DNA of 43,138 bases from Sphingomonas sanguinis NBRC 13937 (GTDB lineage Bacteria > Pseudomonadota > Alphaproteobacteria > Sphingomonadales > Sphingomonadaceae): NCBI RefSeq assembly GCF_001591005.1, contig NZ_BCTY01000032.1, positions 1 to 43,138 of the forward strand, in the 5' to 3' direction. Shown here piece after piece: positions 15,844 through 25,482 of this stretch (position 1 is the stretch's first letter; the number at the start of each line of letters is the position of its first letter). The notes beneath the pieces are model-generated. The model was given only the letters and a program-made list of their open reading frames with translations. It was not told where the DNA came from and did no database searches. A program made the translations under genes and the position numbers.

Positions 15844-17430
15844 ATGGCGACTGCGTATGAGGCCGCCGCGCGCGGCAAAACGGTTTTGGGCCATCCCCGA
15901 GGCCTGTTCCTGTTGTTCTTCACCGAGATGTGGGAGCGTTTTTCCTATTACGGAATGCGCGCCATCCTGGTCTTCTACCTGACCAAACATTTCCTGTTCG
16001 CCGATGAACCGGCGTTCGGCATCTACGCCGCCTATACCTCGCTGGTCTATGTGACCCCGGTCATCGGCGGTTATCTGGCCGACCGCTATCTGGGGGCGAG
16101 ACGTGCGGTGATGGCGGGCGGGCTGTTCATCGCCTTCGGCCACATCCTGATCGCCCTCATGGAGGGGCCGCAAGGCGCGCAAGGGGCCTATCTGGAGGGC
16201 TTCTACCTCGCGCTCGCGTCGATCGTGATCGGCACCGGTTTCCTGAAGGCCAATATCTCGGTGCTGGTGGGGCAGCTCTATGCGCGCGACGACATGCGGC
16301 GCGATCCCGCCTTTTCGATCTTCTATATGGGCATCAACGTGGGCGGCGCGCTGGGGCCGATCGTGTGCGGCGTGCTGGGCGAGACGGTGGGCTGGGCCTA
16401 TGGCTTCGGCGCGGCGGGTGTCGGCATGGTGCTGGGCCTGATCGCCTTCATCGCGCTGAAGCGCGAACTGCACGGCGCGGGCGAGGCGCCCTCGCTGCCC
16501 GTACTGCGCGCGCCCGTGGTCGCGGGGCTGTCGCGTGAGTGGCTGATCTATCTCGGCGCGATCGTCGCCACGCTGGGCGTGTGGCAGCTGATCCAGCATC
16601 AGGATGCGGTCGGCACGCTGCTGGTCGTATTCGCCGCCGCCACCGTGATCTTCATCCTGTGGCGTGCGGTGTTCCAACTGCCCAACGTCGACCGCGACCG
16701 CATCCTCGCCGCGCTGTTCCTGATCGCGCTCTGCCCCCTGTTCTGGGCCTTGTTCGAGCAGGCAGGTTCGTCGCTGAACCTCTATACCGACCGTTCGGTC
16801 GACCGGACGCTGCTGGGCTGGACCATCCCGGCCTCGGCCTTCCAGTCGGTCAATTCGATCTTCATCATCCTGCTCGCCCCGCTGTTCGCCGCACTGTGGA
16901 CGATCCTGGGCAAGCGCGGATGGGAGCCCAGCGCGCCGTTCAAGTTCGGCATCGGCTTGGTCGGCGTGGGCGCAGGCTTCATGGTGCTGGTGGCAGGCGC
17001 GGCCGCCTATGCGGGCATGCCGACTCCGGTGATCTTCGTCATCCTGGTCTATCTGATCCATACCATGGCCGAGCTGTGCTTCTCGCCAGTGGGCCTGGCG
17101 GCGATGACGCGGCTGTCGCTGCCCAGCATGACGGGGCTGATGATGGGCACTTGGTTCCTGGCAACGGCGGCGGGCAATTTCATCGCCGGCCTGATCGCCC
17201 AGGCGACCGGTGGCGAGGGCGCAGGGCCCGACAAGGTGCTCGACGTCTATACGCGGATCGGCTGGTTCTCGATCGGGATCGGCGTGGTGGTGCTGGTCGT
17301 GTCGCCCTTCATTGCCAAGCTGATGCACCTCGATCTGCTGAAGGCCGACGCGGCGCTGGCCGGGGACAAGGAACTGGCCGAACCGGCAGCAGCGGGTGTC
17401 GATACCCGGCTGGAACAGAAGCCGCTGTAA
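15844..17430 (+). CDS. POT/PTR2 family proton-coupled peptide transporter
   Basis: An inner-membrane importer of di- and tripeptides driven by protons. The family signature is clear: FFTEMWERFSYYGMRAILVF (the ExxERFxYYG motif), then GGYLADRYLGARRAV, and the FYMGINVGGALGP block. About 12-14 hydrophobic segments are evident over 528 aa. A GTG at 15832 is an alternative start, but GGAG 11 bases before ATG 15844 favours the latter. A rho-independent terminator follows at once. The gene is monocistronic. Confidence 0.93.
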   Translation: MATAYEAAARGKTVLGHPRGLFLLFFTEMWERFSYYGMRAILVFYLTKHFLFADEPAFGIYAAYTSLVYVTPVIGGYLADRYLGARRAVMAGGLFIAFGHILIALMEGPQGAQGAYLEGFYLALASIVIGTGFLKANISVLVGQLYARDDMRRDPAFSIFYMGINVGGALGPIVCGVLGETVGWAYGFGAAGVGMVLGLIAFIALKRELHGAGEAPSLPVLRAPVVAGLSREWLIYLGAIVATLGVWQLIQHQDAVGTLLVVFAAATVIFILWRAVFQLPNVDRDRILAALFLIALCPLFWALFEQAGSSLNLYTDRSVDRTLLGWTIPASAFQSVNSIFIILLAPLFAALWTILGKRGWEPSAPFKFGIGLVGVGAGFMVLVAGAAAYAGMPTPVIFVILVYLIHTMAELCFSPVGLAAMTRLSLPSMTGLMMGTWFLATAAGNFIAGLIAQATGGEGAGPDKVLDVYTRIGWFSIGIGVVVLVVSPFIAKLMHLDLLKADAALAGDKELAEPAAAGVDTRLEQKPL

Positions 17431-17436
17431 CGAAGG

Positions 17437-17472
17437 GCCGGTCTGTCGTTTCGAGCGGCAGACCGGCTTTTT
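17437..17472 (+). terminator. Rho-independent terminator after the peptide transporter
   Basis: The stem GCCGGTCTG (17437-17445) / CAGACCGGC (17459-17467) is followed directly by TTTTT, 7 bases beyond the stop codon. This is a textbook intrinsic terminator for the plus-strand transporter gene. Confidence 0.9.
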
Positions 17473-17473
17473 C

Positions 17474-17600
17474 GTTCGCGCGGAGACGCACAGAGGTTCG
17501 GGCGCGCTTCAACGCCTCAGCGTATTTTGGCGTTCGGCTTTGCCGCACCGTCATGGTGTTAGGGCAGCCTGACGGCGGGATACGCCTCCTCCGCGCGAAC
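17474..17600. repeat. Intergenic segment bounded by perfect 12-bp inverted repeats
   Basis: GTTCGCGCGGAG (17474-17485) and its exact complement CTCCGCGCGAAC (17589-17600) enclose 103 bases containing a smaller AACGCC/GGCGTT stem. No gene is seen inside. It fills the gap between the terminator and the convergent aldo/keto reductase gene, so it may be a small palindromic element or part of a structured 3' end. Confidence 0.5.
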
Positions 17601-17605
17601 CAAAA

Positions 17606-18598
17606 TCAGAGCCGCGTCATCGCCATCGCCCGCTCGCCATAACGTGGCCCGGCAGTGCCGCCGCGCGGGGCGGCTTGGTCCAGCTTCGCCAGATCCTCCG
17701 TCGACAGCACCAACTCCGCCGCCTTCATCGAGTCCTCCAGCGTCGTGCGGCGCTTGGAGCCCGGGATCGGCACGATGTCGTCGCCCTGCGCAAGCAGCCA
17801 GGCCAGCGCCACCTGTGCCGCACTGGCCTCATGCGCAGCAGCGATGGTCTTCACCACCTCGACCAGCTGCATGTTGCGGTCGAAATTCTGTTCCGAATAG
17901 CGCGGGTCGTTCCGCCGATAATCGCCCTCGGGCAGGTCCTCGCGCCGGGTGATCTGCCCGGTCAGGAAGCCGCGCCCCAGCGGGCTGTAGGGTACGAAGC
18001 CGATGCCCAGTTCGCGCACCACCGGCAGGATGTCCGATTCGACGTCACGCTCCCATAGCGAATATTCCGACTGGACCGCCGCGATCGGATGGACGGCGGC
18101 GGCGCGGCGGATCGTCTCGGCGCTCGCCTCCGACAGGCCCAGCCGCCGGACCTTGCCCTGCTCGACCAGGCGAGCCATCGCGCCGACCGTGTCCTCGATG
18201 GGGACATTGGGATCGACGCGATGCTGGTAGAACAGGTCGATCGTCTCGACGCCCAACCGCTTGAGCGATCCCTCGCAGGCGCGCTGGACATTGGCGGGGG
18301 TCGAGTCGACGCCCGTCATCCCGTTCTCGTCATAGAGAAAGCCGAACTTGGTCGCGATCACCACCGCGTCGCGCTTGCCGCGAATGGCGCGGCCGACCAG
18401 TTCCTCATTGACCAGCGGGCCATAGATTTCAGCGGTGTCGAACAGGGTCACGCCCAGCTCGATCGCGCGGTGGATAGTGGCGATGCTCTCCGCCTCGTTC
18501 GCCTCGCCATACATATTCCGACCCACACCGGCCATCGGCATGCAGCCCAGGCCCAGCGCGGAGACCTCGAACTCGGGGCCGAGTGTGCGATATTTCAT
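17606..18598 (-). CDS. Aldo/keto reductase (AKR13-like)
   Basis: An NADPH-dependent oxidoreductase with a TIM barrel, 330 aa. The catalytic tetrad is complete: D54 and Y59 (FDTAEIYG), K84 (IATKFGF) and H126 ([10 protein letters not shown]). The C-terminal cofactor loop [13 protein letters not shown] is the usual NADPH-phosphate site. It resembles the YajO/AKR13 group that reduces small aldehydes. The start overlaps the stop of the upstream symporter gene (ATGA), so the two are co-transcribed, with the symporter first. The substrate is unknown. Confidence 0.94.
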   Translation of the reverse strand: MKYRTLGPEFEVSALGLGCMPMAGVGRNMYGEANEAESIATIHRAIELGVTLFDTAEIYGPLVNEELVGRAIRGKRDAVVIATKFGFLYDENGMTGVDSTPANVQRACEGSLKRLGVETIDLFYQHRVDPNVPIEDTVGAMARLVEQGKVRRLGLSEASAETIRRAAAVHPIAAVQSEYSLWERDVESDILPVVRELGIGFVPYSPLGRGFLTGQITRREDLPEGDYRRNDPRYSEQNFDRNMQLVEVVKTIAAAHEASAAQVALAWLLAQGDDIVPIPGSKRRTTLEDSMKAAELVLSTEDLAKLDQAAPRGGTAGPRYGERAMAMTRL

Positions 18599-19839
18599 GG
18601 GCGTTCCTCATCGATCGTGCCGCTCCAGCGCGAAACGGTCGCGGTGGCGGCAAGGTCCATGCTGACATTGCCGAGGGTACGGAAAATGTCGGGAATCGTC
18701 TCCACCGCGATGAGCAGCCCCAAAGGCGCGGCGGGCACCCCCAGCGCGACGCAGACGGGCGCGATCGAGGCGAAGAAGGTGATCTGCGACGGCAGGCTCG
18801 CCGACCCCAGCGAGACCAGGATCGCCGCCACCACCGCCGCCGCGACCGCCGCCGGGCCGGGCACGATCCCGAACCAGTCGGCGATATAAAGCGCGACCGC
18901 CACGTTCATCGCGGGCTGCGTCCCCCGGAACATAGCGACCGCCATGGGCAGCACCAGGCTGGAGGTGGCGGGGGCGATGCGCAGCGTCTTCGTCCCCTCG
19001 ACCATGGCGGGCAGGCTGGCGAGCGAGCTTTGCGTCGAAATGGCGACCGCCTGGGCCGGGGCCAGCGCACGGGCGAAGCGCGGCAGGGGCACGCGGCCGG
19101 CGATGGCGGCGACGGCATAGGCCATCAGCATGACGATGACGCCGATGCTGGCGATTGTCGCGATGTAATGAAGGAGTGCCCCGAACGCCGCACTCCCTGC
19201 GCTCGCCCCGACGACGAAGGCCAGCGCAAAGACGCCGAGCGGGGCCAGCCACAAGACCCAGCCGATCAGGACCAGCATTGCATCGCGGATCGCGGTGAAG
19301 AACCCCAGCAGCTGCGCCCGGCCGCTGCCCTCGATCCGGGTCATCGCAAAGGCGAAGGCCAGGGTGAACAGGATCAGCGACAACAGCGCATTGTTGGTCG
19401 CGGCGGCAAAGATGTTGGTCGGCACGATCCCGGTCAGGAATTCGCTGATCGGCGGGGTCGGTCCGACCGGTGCGGCATGGCCCAGCGCGGTCTTCAGCGC
19501 CGCCGCCGCGCCGCGCGGGATGGGTACGAGATGCAGCAGCACCGGGGTGACCAGCGCCGCCATCGTCGCGGTCAGCGTGACGAGGCCGAGGAAGGTCACG
19601 ATCGCCCGCCCGGCGATGCGCCCCGCCTGCGCCGCCTCCGCCGTCGTCGCCACCCCGGTGATCAGCAGCGTGACGACCAGCGGGATGACCGTCATCTGCA
19701 ACCCGTTCAGCCACAGCGTCCCCACCGGCCCCGCCACGCCGATTCCCCATCCGGCGGCTTGCGGCGACAGGGTCGCCACCCCCACGCCCGCCAGCAGACC
19801 GGCGGCGAGGCATAACAGGATCAGCGTGGCACGGGACAT
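18595..19839 (-). CDS. Dicarboxylate/amino acid:cation symporter (DAACS family)
   Basis: An inner-membrane transporter of the GltP/DctA (SDF) family, using sodium or protons to import dicarboxylates or acidic amino acids. I chose Met 19839 ([11 protein letters not shown]), preceded by AAAGG; the open frame runs further to 19944 but that part is not hydrophobic or conserved. Multiple membrane segments cover the 414 aa. The family's Ser-rich hairpin is present as [13 protein letters not shown], and the later block [18 protein letters not shown] replaces the usual Asn/Asp-rich TM7 motif. The C-terminal re-entrant hairpin [13 protein letters not shown] is recognisable. It is the first gene of a two-gene unit with the aldo/keto reductase. 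Confidence 0.88.
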   Translation of the reverse strand: MSRATLILLCLAAGLLAGVGVATLSPQAAGWGIGVAGPVGTLWLNGLQMTVIPLVVTLLITGVATTAEAAQAGRIAGRAIVTFLGLVTLTATMAALVTPVLLHLVPIPRGAAAALKTALGHAAPVGPTPPISEFLTGIVPTNIFAAATNNALLSLILFTLAFAFAMTRIEGSGRAQLLGFFTAIRDAMLVLIGWVLWLAPLGVFALAFVVGASAGSAAFGALLHYIATIASIGVIVMLMAYAVAAIAGRVPLPRFARALAPAQAVAISTQSSLASLPAMVEGTKTLRIAPATSSLVLPMAVAMFRGTQPAMNVAVALYIADWFGIVPGPAAVAAAVVAAILVSLGSASLPSQITFFASIAPVCVALGVPAAPLGLLIAVETIPDIFRTLGNVSMDLAATATVSRWSGTIDEERP

Positions 19840-19937
19840 GGGATGCCTTTGACGTCTTTGAGCTTTTGGAAAGGTCACGCTAAACGGGACGCGACCACTT
19901 GATGTTTCCCCTTCTAGACCGGCAGGAACCAGGCCGT

Positions 19938-21278
19938 ATGGCAAGAAAATATTTCGGCACCGATGGCATTCGCGGCGCGACCAACGGCGCGGTGATGACC
20001 GCCGAGATGGCGATGAAGGTCGGCATGGCCGCCGGGGCCTATTTCCAGCGCGGCGACCACCGCCACCGCGTCGTGATCGGCAAGGACACCCGCCTGTCGG
20101 GCTATATGCTTGAGTCGGCGCTGGTCGCCGGGTTCACCAGCGTCGGCATGGATGTGGTCATGCTCGGCCCGCTGCCCACGCCCGCGGTCGCGATGCTGAC
20201 CCATTCGATGCGCGCCGATATCGGCGTGATGATCTCGGCCAGCCACAATCCCTTCGCCGACAATGGCATTAAGCTGTTCGGCCCCGACGGCTACAAGCTG
20301 TCCGACGAGGCCGAGGAATCGATCGAGGACCTGATCGAGCAGAATGTGCCGCTGGTCCCCTCGGGCAAGATCGGCCGGGCGCGCCGGGTCGATGACGCGG
20401 CGGGCCGCTATATCCACTTTGCCAAGTCGACCTTCCCGCAGGCGCTGCGCCTGGACGGCCTGCGCGTCGTGATCGATTGCGCCAATGGTGCGGCGTATAA
20501 GGTCGCCCCCGCCGCCCTGTGGGAATTGGGCGCGGACGTGGTCGCGATCGGCGTGACCCCCAACGGCACCAACATCAATGACGGTGTCGGCTCGACCGCG
20601 CCGCAGACGCTGGCCGAGACGGTGGTCGCCAGCGGTGCCGACATCGGCATCGCGCTGGACGGCGATGCCGACCGCCTCATCATCGTCGACGAGCATGGCC
20701 AAGTCGTCGATGGCGACCAGCTGATGGCCATGATCGCGACCAGCTATGCCCGCGAAGGGCGGCTGGCGGGTGGCGGCCTGGTCGCCACCGTCATGTCGAA
20801 CCTGGGCCTGGAGCGGCATCTCGCCGCACAGGGTCTCGGCCTGATCCGCACCAAGGTCGGCGACCGCCATGTGCTGGAGGCGATGCGCACGCGCGGCTAT
20901 AATGTCGGCGGCGAGCAGTCGGGGCATATCATCCTGTCCGACTATGCGCGCACCGGCGACGGCTTGGTCGCCGCGCTTCAGGTGCTGGCCGAGCTGAAGC
21001 GCGCAGGCGCGCCCGCCAGCGAGGTGCTGCACCGGTTCGATCCGCTGCCGCAGCTGCTCAAGAATGTCCGCTTCGCGGGCGGCAAGCCGCTGGAGCATGA
21101 GAAGGTGCAGGGTGTCATCGCCGCCGCCGAAGCCGAGCTGGCCGGGCGCGGCCGCCTGGTCATCCGCCCGTCGGGCACCGAGCCGGTCATCCGCGTGATG
21201 GCCGAGGGCGAGGACAAGCGCCAGGTCGAAACGCTGGTCGACCGCATCTGCGACGTGGTGCGCGAGGTCGCCGCCTGA
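19938..21278 (+). CDS. glmM: Phosphoglucosamine mutase GlmM
   Basis: GlmM converts glucosamine-6-phosphate to glucosamine-1-phosphate, the second step of UDP-GlcNAc synthesis for peptidoglycan and lipopolysaccharide. All landmarks are present: the opening [10 protein letters not shown], catalytic phospho-Ser S102 in SASHNP, the metal loop DGDADR (241-246), the sugar loop GGEQSGHI, and the C-terminal phosphate loop [13 protein letters not shown] chose Met 19938, giving 446 aa, the family's normal size. It is divergent from the symporter gene and overlaps DUF1272 by one base (TGATG). Confidence 0.97.
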   Translation: MARKYFGTDGIRGATNGAVMTAEMAMKVGMAAGAYFQRGDHRHRVVIGKDTRLSGYMLESALVAGFTSVGMDVVMLGPLPTPAVAMLTHSMRADIGVMISASHNPFADNGIKLFGPDGYKLSDEAEESIEDLIEQNVPLVPSGKIGRARRVDDAAGRYIHFAKSTFPQALRLDGLRVVIDCANGAAYKVAPAALWELGADVVAIGVTPNGTNINDGVGSTAPQTLAETVVASGADIGIALDGDADRLIIVDEHGQVVDGDQLMAMIATSYAREGRLAGGGLVATVMSNLGLERHLAAQGLGLIRTKVGDRHVLEAMRTRGYNVGGEQSGHIILSDYARTGDGLVAALQVLAELKRAGAPASEVLHRFDPLPQLLKNVRFAGGKPLEHEKVQGVIAAAEAELAGRGRLVIRPSGTEPVIRVMAEGEDKRQVETLVDRICDVVREVAA

Positions 21279-21502
21279 TGCTGGAGATGCGCCCCGATTG
21301 CGAACGCTGCGGCGCGGACCTGCCCCCGTCCCAGGGCGGCGCGTTCATCTGTTCGCTGGAGACCACCTTCTGCGCCGAATGCGCCGACGAGCTGGACGAA
21401 ACCTGCCCCGATTGCGGCGGCGAACTGCTCGACCGGCCGACCCGCATGGGCCGCGTACTGAAGGCCAATCCCGCCTCTACCCAGGCCCGTTTTCGCGGCT
21501 GA
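21278..21502 (+). CDS. DUF1272 domain-containing small zinc-ribbon protein
   Basis: A 74-aa Cys-rich protein matching DUF1272: [17 protein letters not shown] at the start, CxxC pairs (CERC, CAEC, CPDC) and the ICSLETTFCAECA core. The pairs imply one or two zinc sites. The function is unknown. Its ATG shares a base with the glmM stop, so translation is coupled to glmM. It lies 57 bases before gpmA. Confidence 0.9.
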   Translation: MLEMRPDCERCGADLPPSQGGAFICSLETTFCAECADELDETCPDCGGELLDRPTRMGRVLKANPASTQARFRG

Positions 21503-21559
21503 CCTCGACCCCGCGTGCCCGCCGCTCTATGCGGGCGTCATCACATAGAAGGAGTTTCC

Positions 21560-22246
21560 ATGCCCCAGCTCGTCCTGATCCGCCACGGCCAGTCCGCCTG
21601 GAACCTGGAAAACCGCTTTACCGGCTGGTGGGACGTCGACGTGACCGCGCAGGGGGCCGCCGAGGCGCGCGCGGCGGGCGCGATGATGGCGGAGAAGGGC
21701 CTGGACTTCGACCTGACCTTCACCAGCCTCCAGACTCGTGCGATCAAGACGCTGAACCTGGCGCTGGAGACCATGGGTCGCCTCTGGCTCCCGACCGAGA
21801 AGCATTGGCGGCTGAACGAGCGTCATTATGGCGGCCTCACCGGCCTCGACAAGGCGGAGACGGCGGCCAAGCATGGCGACGAGCAGGTCAAGATCTGGCG
21901 CCGCAGCTTCGACGTTCCCCCGCCCCCGGCCGAGGCGGGCGGCGAGTTCGATGTGTCGAACGATATCCGCTACAAGGGCATCGACGTGCCGCAGACCGAA
22001 AGCCTGAAGGACACGATCGCCCGCGTCCTGCCCTATTGGGAGGAGCGGATCGCGCCTGCGCTGCGCGACGGCAACAGGGTGCTGATCTCCGCCCACGGCA
22101 ACTCGCTGCGCGCGCTGGTCAAGCATCTGTCGAACATCCCGGACGACGAGATCACGGGCCTGGAAATCCCGACCGCGCAGCCGATCGTCTATGAACTGGC
22201 GGACGACCTGACCCCGACCGACCGCTATTATCTGTCGGAACGCTAA
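21560..22246 (+). CDS. gpmA: 2,3-bisphosphoglycerate-dependent phosphoglycerate mutase
   Basis: GpmA interconverts 3- and 2-phosphoglycerate in glycolysis and gluconeogenesis. The phosphohistidine motif is LIRHGQSAWN (H9); the second His is in SAHGNSLRALVKHL; the acid/base Glu is in LNERHYGGLTG. I chose ATG 21560, with AGAAGGAG 7 bases upstream. The 228 aa are the usual length for the dPGM type. It sits 57 bases after DUF1272 in the glmM run and is followed by a strong hairpin. Confidence 0.96.
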   Translation: MPQLVLIRHGQSAWNLENRFTGWWDVDVTAQGAAEARAAGAMMAEKGLDFDLTFTSLQTRAIKTLNLALETMGRLWLPTEKHWRLNERHYGGLTGLDKAETAAKHGDEQVKIWRRSFDVPPPPAEAGGEFDVSNDIRYKGIDVPQTESLKDTIARVLPYWEERIAPALRDGNRVLISAHGNSLRALVKHLSNIPDDEITGLEIPTAQPIVYELADDLTPTDRYYLSER

Positions 22247-22263
22247 GCGCCCCCGCCATCAGG

Positions 22264-22291
22264 CCGCCCCATCACCTGACCGATGGGGCGG
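22264..22291 (+). terminator. Hairpin after gpmA
   Basis: CCGCCCCATC (22264-22273) pairs perfectly with GATGGGGCGG (22282-22291) around an 8-base loop, 17 bases after the gpmA stop. There is no T-run, so it is a terminator-like or 3'-protecting hairpin rather than a classic intrinsic terminator. Confidence 0.6.
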
Positions 22292-22376
22292 TCGCGTCCA
22301 CCGCACGAGGCTTGATCCGCGCCACGGATCGTGCAGTCTGGCCGTCTGTTCCCGTTACCATGACAGGAAGAGCGCC

Positions 22377-23279
22377 ATGACGACGATTCGAGCGGCCGTG
22401 GGGCGCGGAGCCCCCAACCATCCCGACGATGTCACCGCCATCCAGCGTCTGCTGGTTCGCCACGCCCGCTGGCTGGACGGCGCGCCGCCGCCCGATATCA
22501 ACGGCCAGTATGACGCCGCCACCGCGCGGGCGATCCTGGGCTTTCAGAAGGACGGCGCGGCGCTAGCCGTGCCCGATGGCGTGGTGTCGCCGCGCGGCGG
22601 AACGCTCGCCCGGCTCGACCTCGACCAGATCGCCGGGCCGCAGCATCGCATCTTTCGGTCGCTGTGCTGGGCGCATCAGGGCGACACGCTGACCGAGGCC
22701 GATTATGCGACCGCCGCCACCACCCTGGGGTGCGAGGTCGCCGCGATCAAGGCGGTGGCGGATACCGAGGCCAAGGACGAACCCTGGGACATGATGGGCC
22801 GCCCGATCATCCTGTTCGAGCGGCACAAATTCGCCAAGCACAGCCATGGCCTCTACAATCGCAGCCATCCGGATATTTCCACCCCACGCGCAGGCGGCTA
22901 CGGCCCGTCATCGCGGCAATATGACCGCCTGCGCCGGGCGGCGATGCTGGATGAAACCGCCGCGTTGAAATCGGCGTCCTGGGGCCTGTTCCAGATCATG
23001 GGTGAAAATCACGGCGATGCAGGTCATCCCACCGTCGCCGCCTTTGTCGACGCCATGATGCTGCGCCGGTCCGAGCATCTGAAGGCCTTCGTCCATTTCG
23101 TCGCTGCCAATCCGGGCATGAAGAAGGCGATCAAGGCGCGCGACTGGGCGGCGTTCGCCCGCGCCTATAACGGACCCAATTATGCGCAGAATGATTATGA
23201 CGGCAAAATGCGCCGGGCCTATGAGCGGTTCGCCCCCGCGACACCGGCCCCGGCGCGTCAACCCGCTGGAGTAAGATGA
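22377..23279 (+). CDS. N-acetylmuramidase family protein with peptidoglycan-binding domain
   Basis: A cell-wall hydrolase of the N-acetylmuramidase (DUF3380) family, 300 aa. Residues ~10-80 are a peptidoglycan-binding domain (DVTAIQRLLVRH, INGQYDAATARAILGFQ). The muramidase domain spans ~100-290, with a likely catalytic Glu at 131 (ADTEAKDEPW), the ILFERHKFAKHS block, GGYG, and the diagnostic SASWGLFQIMGENH (199-212), then YNGPNYAQNDYD. There is no signal peptide, as in phage endolysins or type VI effectors. No phage genes surround it. The stop overlaps the next gene, a lipoprotein, by 4 bases, suggesting a functional pair. Confidence 0.9.
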   Translation: MTTIRAAVGRGAPNHPDDVTAIQRLLVRHARWLDGAPPPDINGQYDAATARAILGFQKDGAALAVPDGVVSPRGGTLARLDLDQIAGPQHRIFRSLCWAHQGDTLTEADYATAATTLGCEVAAIKAVADTEAKDEPWDMMGRPIILFERHKFAKHSHGLYNRSHPDISTPRAGGYGPSSRQYDRLRRAAMLDETAALKSASWGLFQIMGENHGDAGHPTVAAFVDAMMLRRSEHLKAFVHFVAANPGMKKAIKARDWAAFARAYNGPNYAQNDYDGKMRRAYERFAPATPAPARQPAGVR

Positions 23280-23827
23280 GGATGCGCGCCCACCCGATCA
23301 TCGGCTTGCCCGCCGCCCTGCTGCTCCTCGCCTGCGGGGCCCCTGCGCGCTCGGTTCCTGCCCAGCCCGACAATGGATCGGACCCCAGTGTTGCGGTTCC
23401 TTCGGCGCCCTCGCCTTCTCCGGCCGCGACATCGGCGGGCACGCCGGACGGCAAGCCCGTGGCGATCACGCTGACCGACAAGCGTCGGGTCACGCTGGCT
23501 GGGTTCCGGGTCGTCGAAAATCGCGGCCTGTCCGCCGGGCAATGCGGCGTGACGATCGATCGACAGCGGCTGATGACCCTGGGGGTCGACGATACCGATG
23601 CCTATAGCTGCGACGCGCTGGTCGCGGCGGGCATCCTGCCGCCCGATGGCCAGCGGCAGCGGATCGGCCTGATCTACGACACGTCCTCGCCCAACGCGCA
23701 TTTCCGCACCGCCGTGGTGCTGCGCGAGGAAGGGGGACTCTGGCGGGTCGATCCGCGCTATGCGGGCAAGTTCGATGACACGCCAGCGGGGCGGTCCATC
23801 GCCGCCCTGCGCCGCGCGCTGAAATAG
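23276..23827 (+). CDS. Putative lipoprotein (183 aa), unknown function
   Basis: A signal sequence with a lipobox (ALLLLACG, lipidated Cys20) is followed by a Pro/Ser/Ala-rich linker (about 24-56) and a C-terminal domain of ~125 residues with two Cys (in GQCGVTI and YSCDALV) that could form a disulfide. I do not recognise the domain. The ATG overlaps the muramidase stop, so the two are translationally coupled. It would sit on the inner or outer membrane facing the periplasm, where it could protect against the muramidase. That idea is inference from gene pairing only. Confidence 0.8.
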   Translation: MRMRAHPIIGLPAALLLLACGAPARSVPAQPDNGSDPSVAVPSAPSPSPAATSAGTPDGKPVAITLTDKRRVTLAGFRVVENRGLSAGQCGVTIDRQRLMTLGVDDTDAYSCDALVAAGILPPDGQRQRIGLIYDTSSPNAHFRTAVVLREEGGLWRVDPRYAGKFDDTPAGRSIAALRRALK

Positions 23828-23932
23828 GCGGCGGGTTGACGTATACAGAAGGTTGCTCGTTCCGCTCCTGCCAGCTAGTCACGCGCCCTCCCCCTCGGCA
23901 CCGGGGCCGCAGGGGCAGGGCGGAATGCGGAT

Positions 23933-24418
23933 ATGATGTCGGTCGGGATCATCATGGGGTCCACTTCGGACTGGGAAACCATGCGGCACGCCGCCGAGAC
24001 GCTGGAGGCGTTGGGCGTCGCCCATGAAACCCGCGTCGTCTCCGCGCACCGCACGCCGCAGCGGCTGTACGACTATGCCACCGGCGCCGCCGATCGCGGG
24101 ATCAAGGTCATCATCGCAGGGGCAGGCGGTGCGGCGCACCTGCCCGGCATGGCCGCGTCGATGACGCACCTGCCGGTCCTGGGCGTACCGGTCGAGTCGA
24201 AGGCGCTGAAGGGCATGGATAGCCTGCTCTCGATCGTCCAGATGCCCGGCGGCATTCCCGTCGGCACGCTGGCCATCGGCAAGGCGGGCGCGATCAACGC
24301 CGGCCTGCTCGCCGCGTCGATCCTGTCGCTGTCCGACGAGGCGCTCGCCGAGCGGCTAAAGGCGTGGCGCAAGCGCCAGACCGACAGCGTTGCCAACGAT
24401 CCACAGGGCGGAGAATGA
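23933..24418 (+). CDS. purE: 5-(carboxyamino)imidazole ribonucleotide mutase PurE
   Basis: PurE class I isomerises N5-CAIR to CAIR in purine synthesis, using the product of PurK. Motifs are complete: GSTSDWETM, the catalytic [30 protein letters not shown] and [13 protein letters not shown]. The length (161 aa) fits. ATGATG gives two adjacent starts, 23933 or 23936; I list the first. The stop overlaps the purK start. No purine riboswitch-like fold was evident in the 105-base leader. Confidence 0.96.
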   Translation: MMSVGIIMGSTSDWETMRHAAETLEALGVAHETRVVSAHRTPQRLYDYATGAADRGIKVIIAGAGGAAHLPGMAASMTHLPVLGVPVESKALKGMDSLLSIVQMPGGIPVGTLAIGKAGAINAGLLAASILSLSDEALAERLKAWRKRQTDSVANDPQGGE

Positions 24419-25473
24419 TGCTGAAGCCGGGTTCGACGATCGGGATTCTGGGTGGCGGCCAGCTGGGCCGGATGCTGGCGGTGGCGGCGGCGCAGCTGGG
24501 CTATCGCACCCATGTGCTGGCTCCCGATGAGGAAAGCGTGGCGGCGCAGACCGCCTCGTCGCTGACCCGCGCCGATTACCACAACAAGGTGGTGCTGGCC
24601 GATTTCGTCGCGGCCTGCGACGTCGTGACCTATGAGTTCGAGAATGTCGACGTGACGCCGGTCGAATGGCTGGCGGAGCGCCTGCCCGTCCACCCCGCGC
24701 CCGCCGCGCTGCGCGTCGCGCAAGACCGGATCGCCGAGAAGAGCTTCGTCGAAAAGGTCGGCGGCCGCCCCGCCCCCTGGGCCGCGGTCAACTCCGCCGC
24801 CGACCTGACCGCCGCGCTGGAGCGGATCGGCTGCCCCGCCATCCTGAAGACCACGCGGTTCGGCTATGACGGCAAGGGCCAGGCGCTGATCCGCGACCTC
24901 GCCGAAGCGCCCGCCGCCTGGGAAGCGATCGGCGGCCCCGCCGTGCTGGAGGGGTTCATCCACTTCAGCCACGAATTCTCGATCCTGATCGCGCGTGGCG
25001 AAGACGGGCAGGCGGTCCGCTACGACCCGCCGCACAATGTCCATCGCGACGCGATCCTGCGCAGCTCGACCCTGCCCGCACCCGCCGAAATCCTCGCCCA
25101 GGCCGAGGAGGCGACCGCGCTCGCGATCCGCATCGCCGAGGAACTGGGTTATGTCGGCGTGCTGGCCTGCGAGTTCTTCGCGACTGAGAACGGCCCCGTC
25201 TTCAACGAGATGGCACCGCGCGTCCACAATTCCGGGCACTGGACGATCGAGGGTGCGGAAACCTCTCAGTTCGAGAACCACATCCGCGCGATCTGCGGCC
25301 TGCCACTGGGCGATACCTCGCTGACGGGGGCGCGGGTGGAGATGGAAAACCTGATCGGCGACGATGCCTGGGAACAGGCGCTGACCGAAAAGGGCACGCA
25401 CCTGCACCTCTATGGCAAGGGCGAATCGCGGCCGGGACGCAAGATGGGGCACATCACGCGCGTGGTGCGCTAA
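24418..25473 (+). CDS. purK: 5-(carboxyamino)imidazole ribonucleotide synthase PurK
   Basis: PurK is an ATP-grasp enzyme that carboxylates AIR to N5-CAIR with bicarbonate and ATP. The N-terminal Rossmann-like motif GILGGGQLGRM, the ATP-grasp blocks ILKTTRFGYDGKGQ and VLEGFIHFSHEFS, and the metal-binding ENGPVFNEMAPRVHNSGHW are all present. The start is ATG 24415 or 24418 (tandem ATGs overlapping the purE stop). The protein is 351 aa, a normal length. purE and purK form a two-gene operon that converges on the TonB-like gene. Confidence 0.96.
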   Translation: MLKPGSTIGILGGGQLGRMLAVAAAQLGYRTHVLAPDEESVAAQTASSLTRADYHNKVVLADFVAACDVVTYEFENVDVTPVEWLAERLPVHPAPAALRVAQDRIAEKSFVEKVGGRPAPWAAVNSAADLTAALERIGCPAILKTTRFGYDGKGQALIRDLAEAPAAWEAIGGPAVLEGFIHFSHEFSILIARGEDGQAVRYDPPHNVHRDAILRSSTLPAPAEILAQAEEATALAIRIAEELGYVGVLACEFFATENGPVFNEMAPRVHNSGHWTIEGAETSQFENHIRAICGLPLGDTSLTGARVEMENLIGDDAWEQALTEKGTHLHLYGKGESRPGRKMGHITRVVR

Positions 25474-25482
25474 GCCCGCTCG

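Noticed and set aside
15784..17328. 514-codon frame on the minus strand opposite the peptide transporter
   Set aside because: Dominated by Asp/Gln/His/Arg low-complexity sequence, while the plus-strand frame has full POT motifs and membrane segments.
22377..23279. Prophage endolysin interpretation of the muramidase
   Set aside because: No holin, structural or integrase gene is nearby; neighbours are chromosomal housekeeping genes.
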